Shown here: piece after piece, positions 1 through 8,447 of the stretch | Layout: each line of letters starts with the position of its first letter | How positions within the stretch are numbered: position 1 is the stretch's first letter | Assembly: GCA_012727425.1 (NCBI GenBank) | Contig: JAAYHQ010000047.1 | Location: 77,155 to 120,178 of the forward strand | Length of the DNA: 43,024 nucleotides | Direction: 5' to 3' | Origin: Bacillota bacterium | GTDB taxonomy: Bacteria > Bacillota > UBA4882 > UBA10575 | Notes under the pieces: generated by a model | The model's database searches: none | The model's input: only the letters and a program-made list of their open reading frames with translations | Told to the model about the DNA's origin: nothing | Made by a program: the position numbers and the translations under genes

Positions 1-895
1 CCGTGGCGTGGGGGTCGTTTTCGTGACAACGGTGGAGAAATTCCAGGAAAGTTATACGGTCATTGTTCGTTCGTTCCGTGTACATGCGGAGGGCGGCCGA
101 GTTTGAGGCGTAAACTTCCCAACAGCCTTTGTTCCCACACCGACAGGGGAAACCTTCCGGCTCAACCGTCATATGCCCGAATTCGCCCGCATTACGCAGA
201 TGACCGGCGAACAACTTGTGGTCGATGATTAACCCGCAACCAATTCCCATGCCCACCGAGATGTAGGCCAGATGGGCGACGTTTTGGCCCAGGCCAAAAA
301 CCACTTCGCCTAAAGCCCCGGCGTTGGCTTCGTTTTCAAGGTAGACTGGTTTATCCAGAGCAAGCATGGCGGGGAGGTCCACGTTTTTCCACCCCAGATT
401 CGGGGCAAAATCAATGCTCTCCGCTTCATTGCTTAAAACACCGGGCACCCCGATGCCGATCCCGCCCAGCTTGGGCCAGGGGATTTCATGTTCGGTCAAC
501 AGATCGGTGATAAACGATTTGAGCAAGGGAACAACTTTCCACTCGTCTTGTTCCCGAAAGGGAATCTCCTTTTCCGCCCTGATGTCGCCTTTAAAATCAA
601 GGATGACCCCGACGATGCGGTCGACTTGGAGGTCAAGCCCTAAAGTATAACAATAATCGGGATTTAACTGATAAAGCAGGGAGCGGCGTCCGCCGGTTGA
701 GCGGGCGGTCCCGCTATTTTGGATCAAATTTTCCTGTTCCAGTTCGCGGATGAACGTGGAAACAGTCGTGGTGCTCAAACCAAGTTCCTCGGCGAGTTCG
801 CGCTTGGAGACCACTTGTTTTGCTTTGACACAACGGAGGATCTGTGCTTTATTGTTGTTCCGCATGAGTTCTTGATTGATTGCTCTTTTAAACAT
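1..895 (-). CDS. ROK-family transcriptional repressor (NagC/XylR type), 3' end outside window
   Basis: About 298 codons are present; the C-terminus lies beyond the left edge. The N-terminus (about residues 15-65) is a winged helix-turn-helix with the segment KRELAEELGLSTTTVSTFI, followed by a ROK sugar-kinase-like domain. Its zinc-site signature reads GEFGHMTVEPEG then CRCGNKGCWE. ROK proteins with an N-terminal HTH are usually sugar-responsive repressors; those without one are kinases, so a repressor is the better call. The ATG at 895 has a GAGGT site 7 bases upstream. The ligand and target operon cannot be read from this window because the next gene is not visible. Palindromes upstream suggest autoregulation (inference). 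Confidence 0.9.
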   Translation of the reverse strand, partial: MFKRAINQELMRNNNKAQILRCVKAKQVVSKRELAEELGLSTTTVSTFIRELEQENLIQNSGTARSTGGRRSLLYQLNPDYCYTLGLDLQVDRIVGVILDFKGDIRAEKEIPFREQDEWKVVPLLKSFITDLLTEHEIPWPKLGGIGIGVPGVLSNEAESIDFAPNLGWKNVDLPAMLALDKPVYLENEANAGALGEVVFGLGQNVAHLAYISVGMGIGCGLIIDHKLFAGHLRNAGEFGHMTVEPEGFPCRCGNKGCWEVYASNSAALRMYTERTNNDRITFLEFLHRCHENDPHAT

Positions 896-932
896 GGCTC
901 AAACCTCGATTCATCTTGGTCATAACTGGTTA

Positions 933-1010
933 CGACAGCCGGCAAAGCGGCTGCCAATGTTAATAAAAAACTTTTCAAAAGTAATTTATTATATTCACTA
1001 TATTCGCGAA
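933..1010 (-). promoter_or_regulatory. Upstream region of the ROK gene with palindromes, possible operator
   Basis: On the minus strand a TATAAT-like -10 lies at 993-988, without a good -35. Around and below it are three perfect inverted repeats: TTCGCGAA at 1003-1010, CTTTTCAAAAG at 971-981, and CAGCCG/CGGCTG at 936-953. The last two would fall near the start point and in the leader, where a repressor or RNA hairpin could act. ROK repressors commonly bind AT-rich palindromes, so CTTTTCAAAAG is the better operator candidate. The rest of the gene-free stretch 896-1142 shows nothing else I recognise. Confidence 0.4.
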
Positions 1011-1142
1011 CACCCCCCCTTATTCCTGCTTCTTGGGGCGAAATTGTAGCACGCAATTTTGGCGCCGCCCAAACGATGCTTGGCCAAAGGGGAGCTCCGG
1101 ACCATTGCGGACCGGGAAAAAAGAGTTATGTTGAATAATGGC

Positions 1143-1171
1143 TTGACAATCACAACTAAAGGTTGTATAAT
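1143..1171 (+). promoter_or_regulatory. Consensus sigma-A promoter of tRNA-Leu
   Basis: TTGACA at 1143-1148 and TATAAT at 1166-1171 are separated by 17 bases, a perfect match to the housekeeping consensus. The tRNA 5' end lies 17 bases after the -10, so the primary transcript has only a short leader. Confidence 0.9.
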
Positions 1172-1187
1172 ATGTTTTGCGAAACAT

Positions 1188-1270
1188 GCCCAGGTGGCGG
1201 AACTGGCAGACGCGTACGTTTGAGGGGCGTATGGGCAACCGTACCGGTTCAAGTCCGGTCCTGGGCACCA
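1188..1270 (+). tRNA. tRNA-Leu (anticodon GAG)
   Basis: An 83-base cloverleaf. The acceptor stem GCCCAGG pairs with CCTGGGC and is followed by A and an encoded CCA. The anticodon stem TACGT/GCGTA encloses loop TTGAGGG, giving anticodon GAG (reads CUC/CUU). A long variable arm (TGGGCAACCGT), as expected for a class II leucine tRNA, precedes the T arm with loop TTCAAGT. It is a single-gene unit with its own promoter and terminator. Confidence 0.95.
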
Positions 1271-1281
1271 AAGGAAAAGAC

Positions 1282-1325
1282 ACTGCAGAAGTACCGGCAG
1301 GTATGGATGCAGTTTTTTTGTTTTT
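1282..1325 (+). terminator. Rho-independent terminator after tRNA-Leu
   Basis: Stem ACTGCA/TGCAGT encloses a second stem GTACC/GGTAT and is followed by a T-rich run (TTTTTTTGTTTTT). It lies 12 bases after the tRNA CCA and isolates the tRNA from the fumarase genes. Confidence 0.8.
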
Positions 1326-1351
1326 AGTGCTAAGTCACGGAGGGATGGCCG

Positions 1352-2191
1352 ATGCGGGAGCTGGATGTGGGCCTGATTACAGAGGCGGTCGCCCGGCTGT
1401 GTGTGGAGGCCTGCTGCGAACTCAGCGCCGATGTCCGTACTTTACTGGAAAAAGCCCGGACGGAAGAGGAGTCGGAATTGGGCTGCTTTGTTCTGGACCA
1501 AGTGCTGGCGAATTTAGAGGTGGCGGCCCGGGAACAGCTCCCCATTTGCCAGGATACCGGGATCTGTGTGGTCTTTCTGGAGATCGGCCAGGATCTGCAT
1601 CTGACCGGCGGAGACTTGACGGCTGCGGTCAATGCCGGCGTCCGCCGGGGCTACCAGGAGGGTTATCTCCGGAAGTCGGTGCTTTCGCCACTGACCCGGG
1701 TGAACACCATGGATAATACGCCGGCCGTGATCCACACCCGGATTGTGCCGGGGGAGCACTTGAAGATCACCGTTGCCCCCAAGGGGGCCGGAAGTGAAAA
1801 CATGAGCCGTTTAATGATGTTGAAACCGGCCGACGGGGTTGCCGGGGTAAAGCGCTTTGTTTTGGAGACGGTAACGGCGGCGGGTGGGTGTGCTTGTCCG
1901 CCGCTGATCGTCGGGGTAGGGATCGGCGGGACGATGGAAAAAGCGGCTTTGCTGGCGAAAGAAGCCCTGATCCGCCCGGCCGGGACTTATCATCCCGATC
2001 CGGCGGTGGCCGCCCTCGAAAAGGAGTTGCTGGTCTTGATCAACCAAACCGGGATCGGACCGCAGGGCTTGGGCGGTAAAGTGACGGCTTTGGCGGTTCA
2101 GATCGAGACCTACCCCACTCATATCGCCGCTCTTCCGGTGGCGGTAAATCTCCAGTGTCATGTGGCCCGTCACCGGAGCGTGATTTTGTGA
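1352..2191 (+). CDS. Class I (4Fe-4S) fumarate hydratase, alpha subunit
   Basis: 279 residues, normal for the separate N-terminal subunit of two-subunit class I fumarase / L(+)-tartrate dehydratase. It carries the cluster-binding Cys in ICQDTG (C66), the GSENMSRLMMLKPADG segment, a Cys in GGCACPP, and a C-terminal NLQCHVARHR. The enzyme interconverts fumarate and malate through a solvent-exposed oxygen-sensitive 4Fe-4S cluster, which fits an anaerobe. The ATG follows GGAGGG by 7 bases. The beta subunit starts 11 bases after the stop and is clearly co-transcribed. Tartrate dehydratase is a close relative; fumarase is favoured only because it is the common activity. Confidence 0.93.
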   Translation: MRELDVGLITEAVARLCVEACCELSADVRTLLEKARTEEESELGCFVLDQVLANLEVAAREQLPICQDTGICVVFLEIGQDLHLTGGDLTAAVNAGVRRGYQEGYLRKSVLSPLTRVNTMDNTPAVIHTRIVPGEHLKITVAPKGAGSENMSRLMMLKPADGVAGVKRFVLETVTAAGGCACPPLIVGVGIGGTMEKAALLAKEALIRPAGTYHPDPAVAALEKELLVLINQTGIGPQGLGGKVTALAVQIETYPTHIAALPVAVNLQCHVARHRSVIL

Positions 2192-2202
2192 GGTGAGAAC
2201 CA

Positions 2203-2754
2203 ATGGCGACGTGGAAAGAACTCCACACTCCGGCCCGCCCGGAAGAGCTGTCCGGTTTGACCAGTGGTGATCGAGTCTCTTTGTCCGGCGTTGTTTATAC
2301 CGCCCGTGATGTGGCCCACCAGCGCCTGGTGGCGCGGCTGGAAGCCGGCCAACCGTTACCGTTTGACCTGGAAAACCAGGCCCTCTTTTATGTCGGACCC
2401 AGCCCGACGCCGCCGGGGAAGATCATCGGCTCCTGCGGACCGACGACCAGCAGCCGCCTGGATGTTTACACCCCGGCGCTACTGGCGAAAGGTTTAAAGA
2501 TCATGATCGGCAAGGGCCCCCGTTCACCGCAGGTGGTGGCAGCAATCCGGCGGTACCAAGCGGCTTATCTGGTGGCCACCGGCGGGGCCGCCGCTCTGCT
2601 GGCCCAGTGTGTGAAAGAGGCTGCGCTGGTTGCCTATCCCGACTTGGGCCCGGAAGCCATCTACCGGTTAGAGGTGGAAAGGATGCCCCTGATTGTGGCG
2701 GTTGATCCCCAAGGCCGCGATCTGTTTGCACAAGATAATCCTTCTAATAAATAA
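2203..2754 (+). CDS. Class I fumarate hydratase, beta subunit
   Basis: 183 residues, the usual size of the C-terminal swivelling subunit. It shows the family motifs TARDVAHQRL and GSCGPTTSSRLDVY; the family usually has an RMD triplet where this protein has RLD. Later segments include IGKGP and ATGGAAALLAQCVKEAALVAYPDLGPEAI. It completes the active site with the alpha subunit encoded immediately upstream. The start has GAGGTGAG upstream. No strong + strand terminator follows within 40 bases; the GC-rich hairpin at 2795-2814 serves the opposite strand better. Confidence 0.92.
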   Translation: MATWKELHTPARPEELSGLTSGDRVSLSGVVYTARDVAHQRLVARLEAGQPLPFDLENQALFYVGPSPTPPGKIIGSCGPTTSSRLDVYTPALLAKGLKIMIGKGPRSPQVVAAIRRYQAAYLVATGGAAALLAQCVKEAALVAYPDLGPEAIYRLEVERMPLIVAVDPQGRDLFAQDNPSNK

Positions 2755-2787
2755 GAATAAGCTGGAAGGGCATAAGGTAGATTAAAT

Positions 2788-2814
2788 TATAAAACCCCCC
2801 GCAACCGCGGGGGG
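2788..2814 (-). terminator. GC-rich hairpin terminator for the small minus-strand gene, possibly bidirectional
   Basis: Perfect 8-bp stem CCCCCCGC/GCGGGGGG with a 4-base loop. On the minus strand it is followed by TTTTATAATTTAAT, a usable U-rich tail. On the plus strand the tail is GGTGTCTCC, which is not. It lies between convergent fumarase beta and the 125-codon gene. Confidence 0.75.
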
Positions 2815-2848
2815 TGGTGTCTCCTGCGCCGACGGCGAAGGATAAAGC

Positions 2849-3226
2849 TTAAGAACAAACACAAAGGGTGTTGAAACGGTTTGAGGGATGGACCGTGATG
2901 AAACCTTGCGGGCACGGGAGTTTGCGGTTTTTCAGTTTGAAGGCGGATAACTGCAAAATCTGTAAAACCGCCAAGATCCGCTCGATGGCGGAAAGACCGA
3001 GGGTTCCGTTTTGGAGAATGAATTGGGCTTGGTTCAGCCGACGGAGGAGATCGTTTTTCGCACCGGCAGCCAGGGGTAAAGATCTTACGGCTCCGCGGAT
3101 CAACTCGATCCGGTTGATCAGATCGGCGGCGACGGCAGGGGTAAGGGCCCCCGGATTGCCTAAAAATTCGGCGACGGCCTGGGAGACCTCTTCGATCCGG
3201 CGTAAAACGCTACAAGCGCTGCTCAC
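2849..3226 (-). CDS. Small helical protein of unknown function (125 aa)
   Basis: I do not recognise this protein. The predicted product is mostly amphipathic helix (for example SVLRRIEEVSQAVAEFLG and LINRIELIRGAVRSLPL), with a C-terminal stretch ending NTLCVCS. No signal peptide or membrane segment is seen. An ATG at 3247 is in frame. However, the sequence GGAGGTG followed by ATGAA and GTG places an excellent Shine-Dalgarno 5 bases before GTG at 3226, so the GTG is preferred. It lies 98 bases downstream of murG on the same strand and is followed by a good terminator, so it may be the last gene of that unit. Confidence 0.6.
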   Translation of the reverse strand: MSSACSVLRRIEEVSQAVAEFLGNPGALTPAVAADLINRIELIRGAVRSLPLAAGAKNDLLRRLNQAQFILQNGTLGLSAIERILAVLQILQLSAFKLKNRKLPCPQGFITVHPSNRFNTLCVCS

Positions 3227-3323
3227 TTCATCACCTCCCCGCTTCATTCTATGACGAAGCCGACGGAAGGAGATTGCCTTACCGGAAACTCAAGCCTATA
3301 TAATAGGTAATTCTTATTTTTTC

Positions 3324-4397
3324 CTAGCGCTTTCGGACTGCAGTGCGTTCGATCACCCGGATGATCTCACCGGCCGCATCGCCCAGGTTACTTTCGCGCA
3401 TCGCTTTGATATAGTCCTCCCGGTTCTGATAAAGCAGGGTGATCTGTTTTTTGAGGAGCGCCTCGTTGATCTCCTCTTCGTACAAGACCATACTGAAGTT
3501 CTGGCGTTTAAAAGACTGGGCGTTTAAAATTTGGTCGCCCCGGCTGGCGTTTTTCGGCAGAGGGATCAGCAGGTTTGGTTTTTGCAAAGCCAGCAGTTCA
3601 AAGAGGAAATTGGCACCCGCCCGGGAGACACAGAGGTCGGCCGCGGCCAAAATGTGGGGGAGTTCCGGTCCGACGAAGGCAAACTGTTTGTACCCCTTAT
3701 ACCCGTCCAAACTGGAGTCGACATTACCATGGCCGCAGATGTGCGCCACCTGGAATTGAAGCAGGAGATCCGGGAGGATGGCCCGGATTAATTTATTGAT
3801 GGTCACCGAGCCGAGGCTGCCCCCCGCGACAAGCAGGACGGGTTTATCCGGAGTAAAACCGCAGATCTTTAACCCCTGCTCGCGGCTGCCGGTCAGTAAT
3901 TCGGGCCGGATCGGGTTGCCGGTCAGCACCCGCTTGTCGGTGGGCAGGTGCTTCATGGTCTCGGGAAAAGTGGCACAGACGGTATTGGCGAACGGCAGGG
4001 CCAGCCGGTTGGCGAGGCCCGGGGTGAGATCCGATTCGTGCAGGATGACCGGAATCCGGTTCAGCCAGGCCCCGATGGTTACCGGAAACGCGACAAAACC
4101 CCCTTTGGAGAAGACCACTTGGGGCCGGAGATTTTGCAATAAGCGGTAGGACTGGACCACTCCTTTGACCACCCGGAAGGGATCGGTGAGATTTTGTGCC
4201 GAAAGGTAACGCCGGAATTTGCCGGTGGCCACCGGGTAGTAGGGAATCTGTTGGTCCTCGATTAACGCTCTTTCCATGCCGTCATAGCTGCCGACGTATA
4301 ATACTTCCCAACCTCTTTTCCGTAATTCGGGGAGCAGGGCCAGGTTGGGCATGACATGGCCGGCCGTGCCGCCACCGGTTAAGACGATTCTTTTCAT
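3324..4397 (-). CDS. murG: UDP-N-acetylglucosamine--N-acetylmuramyl-(pentapeptide) pyrophosphoryl-undecaprenol GlcNAc transferase
   Basis: 357 residues, normal for MurG, which converts lipid I to lipid II at the inner face of the membrane. The N-terminal glycine-rich loop reads GGGTAGHVMPNLAL (residues 8-21). This is the variant common in clostridia, rather than GGTGGHI. The C-terminal UDP-GlcNAc region has SRAGANFLFELLALQKPNLLIP and SRGDQILNA. The ATG has GGAGGA upstream. It lies apart from any dcw cluster, next to an unknown small gene and divergent from glyA. A second MurG elsewhere cannot be excluded. Confidence 0.9.
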   Translation of the reverse strand: MKRIVLTGGGTAGHVMPNLALLPELRKRGWEVLYVGSYDGMERALIEDQQIPYYPVATGKFRRYLSAQNLTDPFRVVKGVVQSYRLLQNLRPQVVFSKGGFVAFPVTIGAWLNRIPVILHESDLTPGLANRLALPFANTVCATFPETMKHLPTDKRVLTGNPIRPELLTGSREQGLKICGFTPDKPVLLVAGGSLGSVTINKLIRAILPDLLLQFQVAHICGHGNVDSSLDGYKGYKQFAFVGPELPHILAAADLCVSRAGANFLFELLALQKPNLLIPLPKNASRGDQILNAQSFKRQNFSMVLYEEEINEALLKKQITLLYQNREDYIKAMRESNLGDAAGEIIRVIERTAVRKR

Positions 4398-4587
4398 GAA
4401 TAATCCTCCTTATAGTACACTCCGGGTCAAGGAATATGTCGTTCCATGTTTGCAATCATGTTTTAAATTATATTTATTTATATTCGCGCCCGATCGACTT
4501 AACCCTTTGTCAAAAGTATGAACGAATGGCGAAGGTTATAATCAACAAAGTTAACAACCCTTTAGCAAGGATGAAATATATGGTAAA

Positions 4588-4615
4588 TTGACAAATAAAC
4601 GAGAGATGATATAAT
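4588..4615 (+). promoter_or_regulatory. Sigma-A promoter of glyA
   Basis: TTGACA at 4588-4593 and TATAAT at 4610-4615, 16-base spacer. The expected transcription start is near 4622, giving a leader of about 40 bases. This rules out an in-frame TTG at 4617 as the glyA start. Confidence 0.85.
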
Positions 4616-4664
4616 TTTGAGAATAAGAATCGGTTATGAAGAAAGTGAGGAGTACAGAACGACG

Positions 4665-6179
4665 ATGAAGAATTCGGCCCTCAAAGCGTATTTGGCGACA
4701 ACGGATCCGGCTGCTCTCAACACGGGGTTTTTGGCTTATCTGGCCAATCTAGAAGAGGTCGCGAAGGTGGCTCCGACCATTGCGCGGGATATCGTTTACG
4801 AGCTGCGTGACCAAAGGAGCAACTTAAAGTTGATTGCCAGCGAGAACTATTCCTCCCTTGCCTGTCAGTTGGCAATGGGTAATCTCCTTACGGATAAATA
4901 TGCGGAAGGATATCCGTTTCACCGTTTTTACGCGGGTTGCGACAATATAGACCAGGTGGAAAGTTATGCCGTGGCGGAGGCCTGCCGTCTGTTCGGGGCG
5001 GAGCATGCTTATGTGCAGCCCCATAGTGGCGCCGATGCCAACTTGGTTGCCTTTTGGGCGATCTTAAATGCGAAAGTGAAAACCCCGGCCCTGGAAAGCT
5101 TGGGAGTGAAAGATCCCGGTCAACTAAAGGACGAGGATTGGAACAAACTCCGTCATCTTTTGGGTAACCAGCGGCTTTTGGGGATGGACTATTATGCCGG
5201 GGGACACCTTACCCATGGCTACCGGCACAATGTCTCCGCCCAGATGTTTGAGGCCTTCAGCTACGGGGTTGATCCCGAGACCGGGCTGCTTGATTATGAT
5301 GCCATCGCCCGGCAGGCGGCGGAGGTTAAACCCCTCATCTTGCTGGCGGGCTATAGTGCTTACCCGCGGGCGATCAATTTTAAACGGATGCGCCAGATTG
5401 CCGACGACGTCGGGGCGGTGCTGATGGTTGATATGGCCCATTTTGCCGGCCTGGTGGCGGGCGGTGTCTTCAGTGGTGATTTTGATCCGGTCCGCCATGC
5501 CCATGTGGTGACGACCACAACCCATAAGACCTTGCGGGGGCCCCGCGGCGGGCTGATTCTTTGCACCAAAGAATTCGCGGAACATGTGGATAAAGGCTGC
5601 CCGTTGGTGATCGGCGGGCCGCTGCCCCACGTTATGGCGGCTAAAGCGGTGGCGTTAACCGAAGCCAATACGGAGGAGTTCAAGGCATACGCCCGCCGGA
5701 TTGTGGAGAACGCCCGGTGTCTGGCGGAAGCTTGTCTGGCCCAGGGGATGAAGGTGGCGACCGGTGGGACCGACAATCATCTTTTGTTGATTGATGTGCG
5801 TCCCTTCGGGCTCACCGGCCGGCAAGCCGAAAGTGCGGTCCGCGAGTGCGGGATCACCTTGAACCGGAACTCCCTGCCCAACGACTCCAATGGCCCCTGG
5901 TACACCAGCGGGTTGCGGTTGGGGACGCCGGCCGTCACCACTTTGGGAATGGGCCCGGCCGAAATGGAGGAGATCGCGGCCTGTCTCTACCAGATCTTAA
6001 GCAATACCAAACCGGAACGGATAGAACAGGGCGCCAAGGCCGGCCAATTCAGCAAAGCCCGGTACAAACTGGATGACCGGGTCAAAGCGGATGTCCGGGC
6101 GCGCGTCCAAGCGTTGCTGGCCCGCTTTCCGGTCTACCCGGAGCTGGATTTGGATCTGTTGCTTAAATATTACGGCTGA
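4665..6179 (+). CDS. glyA: Serine hydroxymethyltransferase, long (chlamydial/spirochaetal-like) form
   Basis: 504 residues against about 415 for the common bacterial form. It interconverts serine and glycine with tetrahydrofolate, using PLP on the Lys of [14 protein letters not shown] (K288). An N-terminal extension of about 30 residues and an insertion near residues 136-172, just before GGHLTHG, account for the extra length. From memory, the overall pattern ([50 protein letters not shown]) closely parallels the roughly 497-residue chlamydial GlyA. The ATG at 4665 is preferred: GAGGAG lies upstream and the promoter overlaps the longer reading frame. All main catalytic motifs are present. Confidence 0.93.
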   Translation: MKNSALKAYLATTDPAALNTGFLAYLANLEEVAKVAPTIARDIVYELRDQRSNLKLIASENYSSLACQLAMGNLLTDKYAEGYPFHRFYAGCDNIDQVESYAVAEACRLFGAEHAYVQPHSGADANLVAFWAILNAKVKTPALESLGVKDPGQLKDEDWNKLRHLLGNQRLLGMDYYAGGHLTHGYRHNVSAQMFEAFSYGVDPETGLLDYDAIARQAAEVKPLILLAGYSAYPRAINFKRMRQIADDVGAVLMVDMAHFAGLVAGGVFSGDFDPVRHAHVVTTTTHKTLRGPRGGLILCTKEFAEHVDKGCPLVIGGPLPHVMAAKAVALTEANTEEFKAYARRIVENARCLAEACLAQGMKVATGGTDNHLLLIDVRPFGLTGRQAESAVRECGITLNRNSLPNDSNGPWYTSGLRLGTPAVTTLGMGPAEMEEIAACLYQILSNTKPERIEQGAKAGQFSKARYKLDDRVKADVRARVQALLARFPVYPELDLDLLLKYYG

Positions 6180-6197
6180 GTCGACAGCCGCCTGGGG

Positions 6198-6229
6198 AGG
6201 AGGAAGGTTGTGCCGATCCTCCTTCTTCC
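6198..6229 (+). terminator. Weak hairpin after glyA
   Basis: AGGAGGA (6198-6204) pairs with TCCTCCT (6217-6223), with a 12-base loop and then TCTTCC. The tail is only moderately T-rich, so this may be a partial terminator that lets some transcript continue into the radical SAM gene. Confidence 0.35.
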
Positions 6230-6267
6230 GTCTTTGGGGGTAAAAAAGCAGAATGGGAGCGACAACC

Positions 6268-7539
6268 ATGACGCAAAAGATCAATGTGGTTTACGCCACC
6301 GCCGACGGGGCGTTGGAGTATGATTCGGAACTGGCCGCTTTGGGGGCGAACGGGGAGGAGTACTGGCCGCTGAGTGCGGAAGACTTGATCCCCCTGCCCG
6401 CCGGTGCCACCCTTTTTTATCTTCCCGGACGGGCGCCGTTGGGTTTGGCGGACGACGGGACCGTGGAGTTCATTGCCGAACAGGGGGTTTCGGCGGTGGC
6501 GGCGATCCTGCCCCAGGGATACACCCGGTTGTTTTTACCCGCTTACCAGCGGGCAGCAGACGTGCCCCGGCTTCCCTTGTTCGGTTATACGGCGGTGGCG
6601 TTTAAAGACGGGCAGCTTTGGGTCACGGCCCGGCGCACCGATGATCTGGCGAAATGGGATCCGTGTTTCTACAACACGCCGGAGCTCTCCGGTTTGATCG
6701 CGGCCAAGTTGGCCGCCCATCCGGAGAACCGGATCCTGCACCAGTTGGCCCATTGCGCCAAAGAATACCACTGTTTTACGGCCCAGAACATCTTTTACGG
6801 GCGCTGGGAAGGGGGGGTTCCGATTTCCCCGTCCTGTAACGCCCGGTGCTTGGGGTGTATCTCCAAGCAGGTTGCCGAGTGTTGCCCTTCGCCCCAGGAG
6901 CGCATCACTTTTGCGCCGACGGTGGAGGAGGTGGTCGAGGTTGGCCTGCCGCACTTGGTTTCGGACGAGGCGATCCTCAGCTTTGGCCAGGGGTGCGAGG
7001 GAGAGCCGCTCCTGGCTGGGAAGGTGCTGAAAGAGGCCATCGCCATCCTGCGCCGGAAAACAGAAGCCGGGACCATTAATATCAATACCAATGCCGGTCT
7101 CCCCGCGGTCCTGGAGGAGTTGGCCACCGTGGGTTTGGATACGGCGCGGATCAGTCTCTTCTCGGCCGATCCGGCGTATTACCGGTTTTACCATCAACCC
7201 CGGGGTTACACCCTTGACCAGGTCGGGGAGGCCATTTGCCGGTTGGACCGGCACGGGGTCTTTGTTTCTTTGAACCTGTTGACGTTGCCCGGGTTTACCG
7301 ACCGGGAGGCACAGGTCGAGACGCTCTTTGCCTTTCTCCGCAAGTACCCGGTGGGGATGGTCCAGATCCGCAACCTCAATATCGATCCGGATTACATTTG
7401 GGCGCGTCTGCGCCGGGAAAAACTGGCACTCGCCGGGGAAACGTTGGGGATCGCCGGTTTTCTTACGGCGTTGAAGCGGGAGTTTCCCAAGCTGATGGTG
7501 GGGAACTATAGCCGGCCCCGCCGCCGGGGTTCAGGGTGA
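6268..7539 (+). CDS. Radical SAM protein of unknown function
   Basis: About 423 residues from ATG 6268, which has GGGAG 8 bases upstream; an in-frame ATG at 6253 has a poorer site. The first 185 residues form a domain I do not recognise. A radical SAM core follows, with its cluster motif CNARCLGC (CX3CX2C), then a CC pair 8 residues further on. FGQGCEGEPLL corresponds to the family's GGE-like SAM-binding loop, and the later NINTNAGL and SLNLLTLPGF segments fit the barrel. Lone cysteines before the core (WDPCF, AHCAKEYHC) could bind another cluster or a metal. The substrate is unknown. The gene's 3' end overlaps convergent cwlD by 9 bases. Confidence 0.8.
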   Translation: MTQKINVVYATADGALEYDSELAALGANGEEYWPLSAEDLIPLPAGATLFYLPGRAPLGLADDGTVEFIAEQGVSAVAAILPQGYTRLFLPAYQRAADVPRLPLFGYTAVAFKDGQLWVTARRTDDLAKWDPCFYNTPELSGLIAAKLAAHPENRILHQLAHCAKEYHCFTAQNIFYGRWEGGVPISPSCNARCLGCISKQVAECCPSPQERITFAPTVEEVVEVGLPHLVSDEAILSFGQGCEGEPLLAGKVLKEAIAILRRKTEAGTININTNAGLPAVLEELATVGLDTARISLFSADPAYYRFYHQPRGYTLDQVGEAICRLDRHGVFVSLNLLTLPGFTDREAQVETLFAFLRKYPVGMVQIRNLNIDPDYIWARLRREKLALAGETLGIAGFLTALKREFPKLMVGNYSRPRRRGSG

Positions 7540-8268
7540 AGACGGGGTGGTGGTTGGCCGGCCGGCGGCCGCCGGTAATGCCCGCAGAATGCCTTGGGCG
7601 ATGGCCAGCGCGATCTTTTCCTGGTAGTCCGCCTGTTGGAGCAGGGCGGCTTCCTCCGGGTTGGAGAGGAAGCCGACTTCGACGATGACCCCGTTGATGC
7701 CGGGTTGCTCCAGAAGGTAGTACTGGCCCGGGGCGGCTTTTTGCGGCTGCGGCTGGATCTTGTTCAACTCTTCTTGGATGCTCAAGGCCAGCTTTTTCCC
7801 GAAGGGGTTTCGGTAATAATAAAAAGCGACCATCCCGCGGCGGTGCGCCGCGGTGGACCAGTCGCAATGGATACTCACCAGAAAGAGGGCCTTTGTGCGC
7901 CGGGCCTGTTCAATACGGGCGGCTAAATCACGACGGTGGCGGCCGCCGCGGCCCGGTTGGTAAGGGGCGAGTTCCGAATCGTCCTCGCGGGTCATGACGG
8001 CATTGACTCCGCACTGCACAAGTTGCGTCCGGATTTTGTGGGCGATGGACAGGTTAATGTCCTTTTCCAGGTTACCGGCGCGGTCCTGCGTTCCACCGTC
8101 GATCCCGCCGTGGCCCGGATCGATCAGGATGGTGGTTTGTCCAAGCCTGCTGCGGGCGGGAACAACCCGGTACAGGATGGAGAGGAGAAGAAGCAGGCCG
8201 CCCAGGACGGTGCCGAAAACGAGGATGGGGAGAAGCTTATCTTTGCGGAGGATGATGATAATACGCAT
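7531..8268 (-). CDS. cwlD: N-acetylmuramoyl-L-alanine amidase, CwlD-like
   Basis: 245 residues: an N-terminal membrane anchor (about 12-33) then an Amidase_3 domain. The zinc ligands are seen as ILIDPGHGGIDGG (H53), EKDINL (E68) and SIHCDW (H134); the catalytic Glu is in VIVEVGFLSNPEE (E197). In Bacillus, CwlD removes stem peptides during muramic-delta-lactam formation in spore cortex, which is needed for germination. The length and these motifs match that family well. The ribosome site is weak. A shared gap of 179 bases separates it from the divergent cca. Another cell-wall amidase role is possible. Confidence 0.85.
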   Translation of the reverse strand: MRIIIILRKDKLLPILVFGTVLGGLLLLLSILYRVVPARSRLGQTTILIDPGHGGIDGGTQDRAGNLEKDINLSIAHKIRTQLVQCGVNAVMTREDDSELAPYQPGRGGRHRRDLAARIEQARRTKALFLVSIHCDWSTAAHRRGMVAFYYYRNPFGKKLALSIQEELNKIQPQPQKAAPGQYYLLEQPGINGVIVEVGFLSNPEEAALLQQADYQEKIALAIAQGILRALPAAAGRPTTTPSSP

Positions 8269-8447
8269 GGGAAGAGTTCACCGCCGCACCATTTGATGAT
8301 TACTAATGGTTATGCGGTGCCAACCGTTTTATGCTAGTGTGTTTTGCATGGCGCTTTTCCTGTGGGCGGCGCTTGCTAGACAAATATTTTCTAAAGTAAA
8401 AAAGCTAGGCAGGATTGCTTTGGCGGCCGGGAAGGGAGGTCGGTACC

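Noticed and set aside
1177-1716. Open frame running through the tRNA-Leu gene into the fumarase gene
   Set aside because: It overlaps a clear tRNA, its terminator and the well-supported fumarase alpha frame.
4617-4664. TTG at 4617 as a longer glyA start
   Set aside because: It lies between the promoter -10 and the expected transcription start, and ATG 4665 has the ribosome site.
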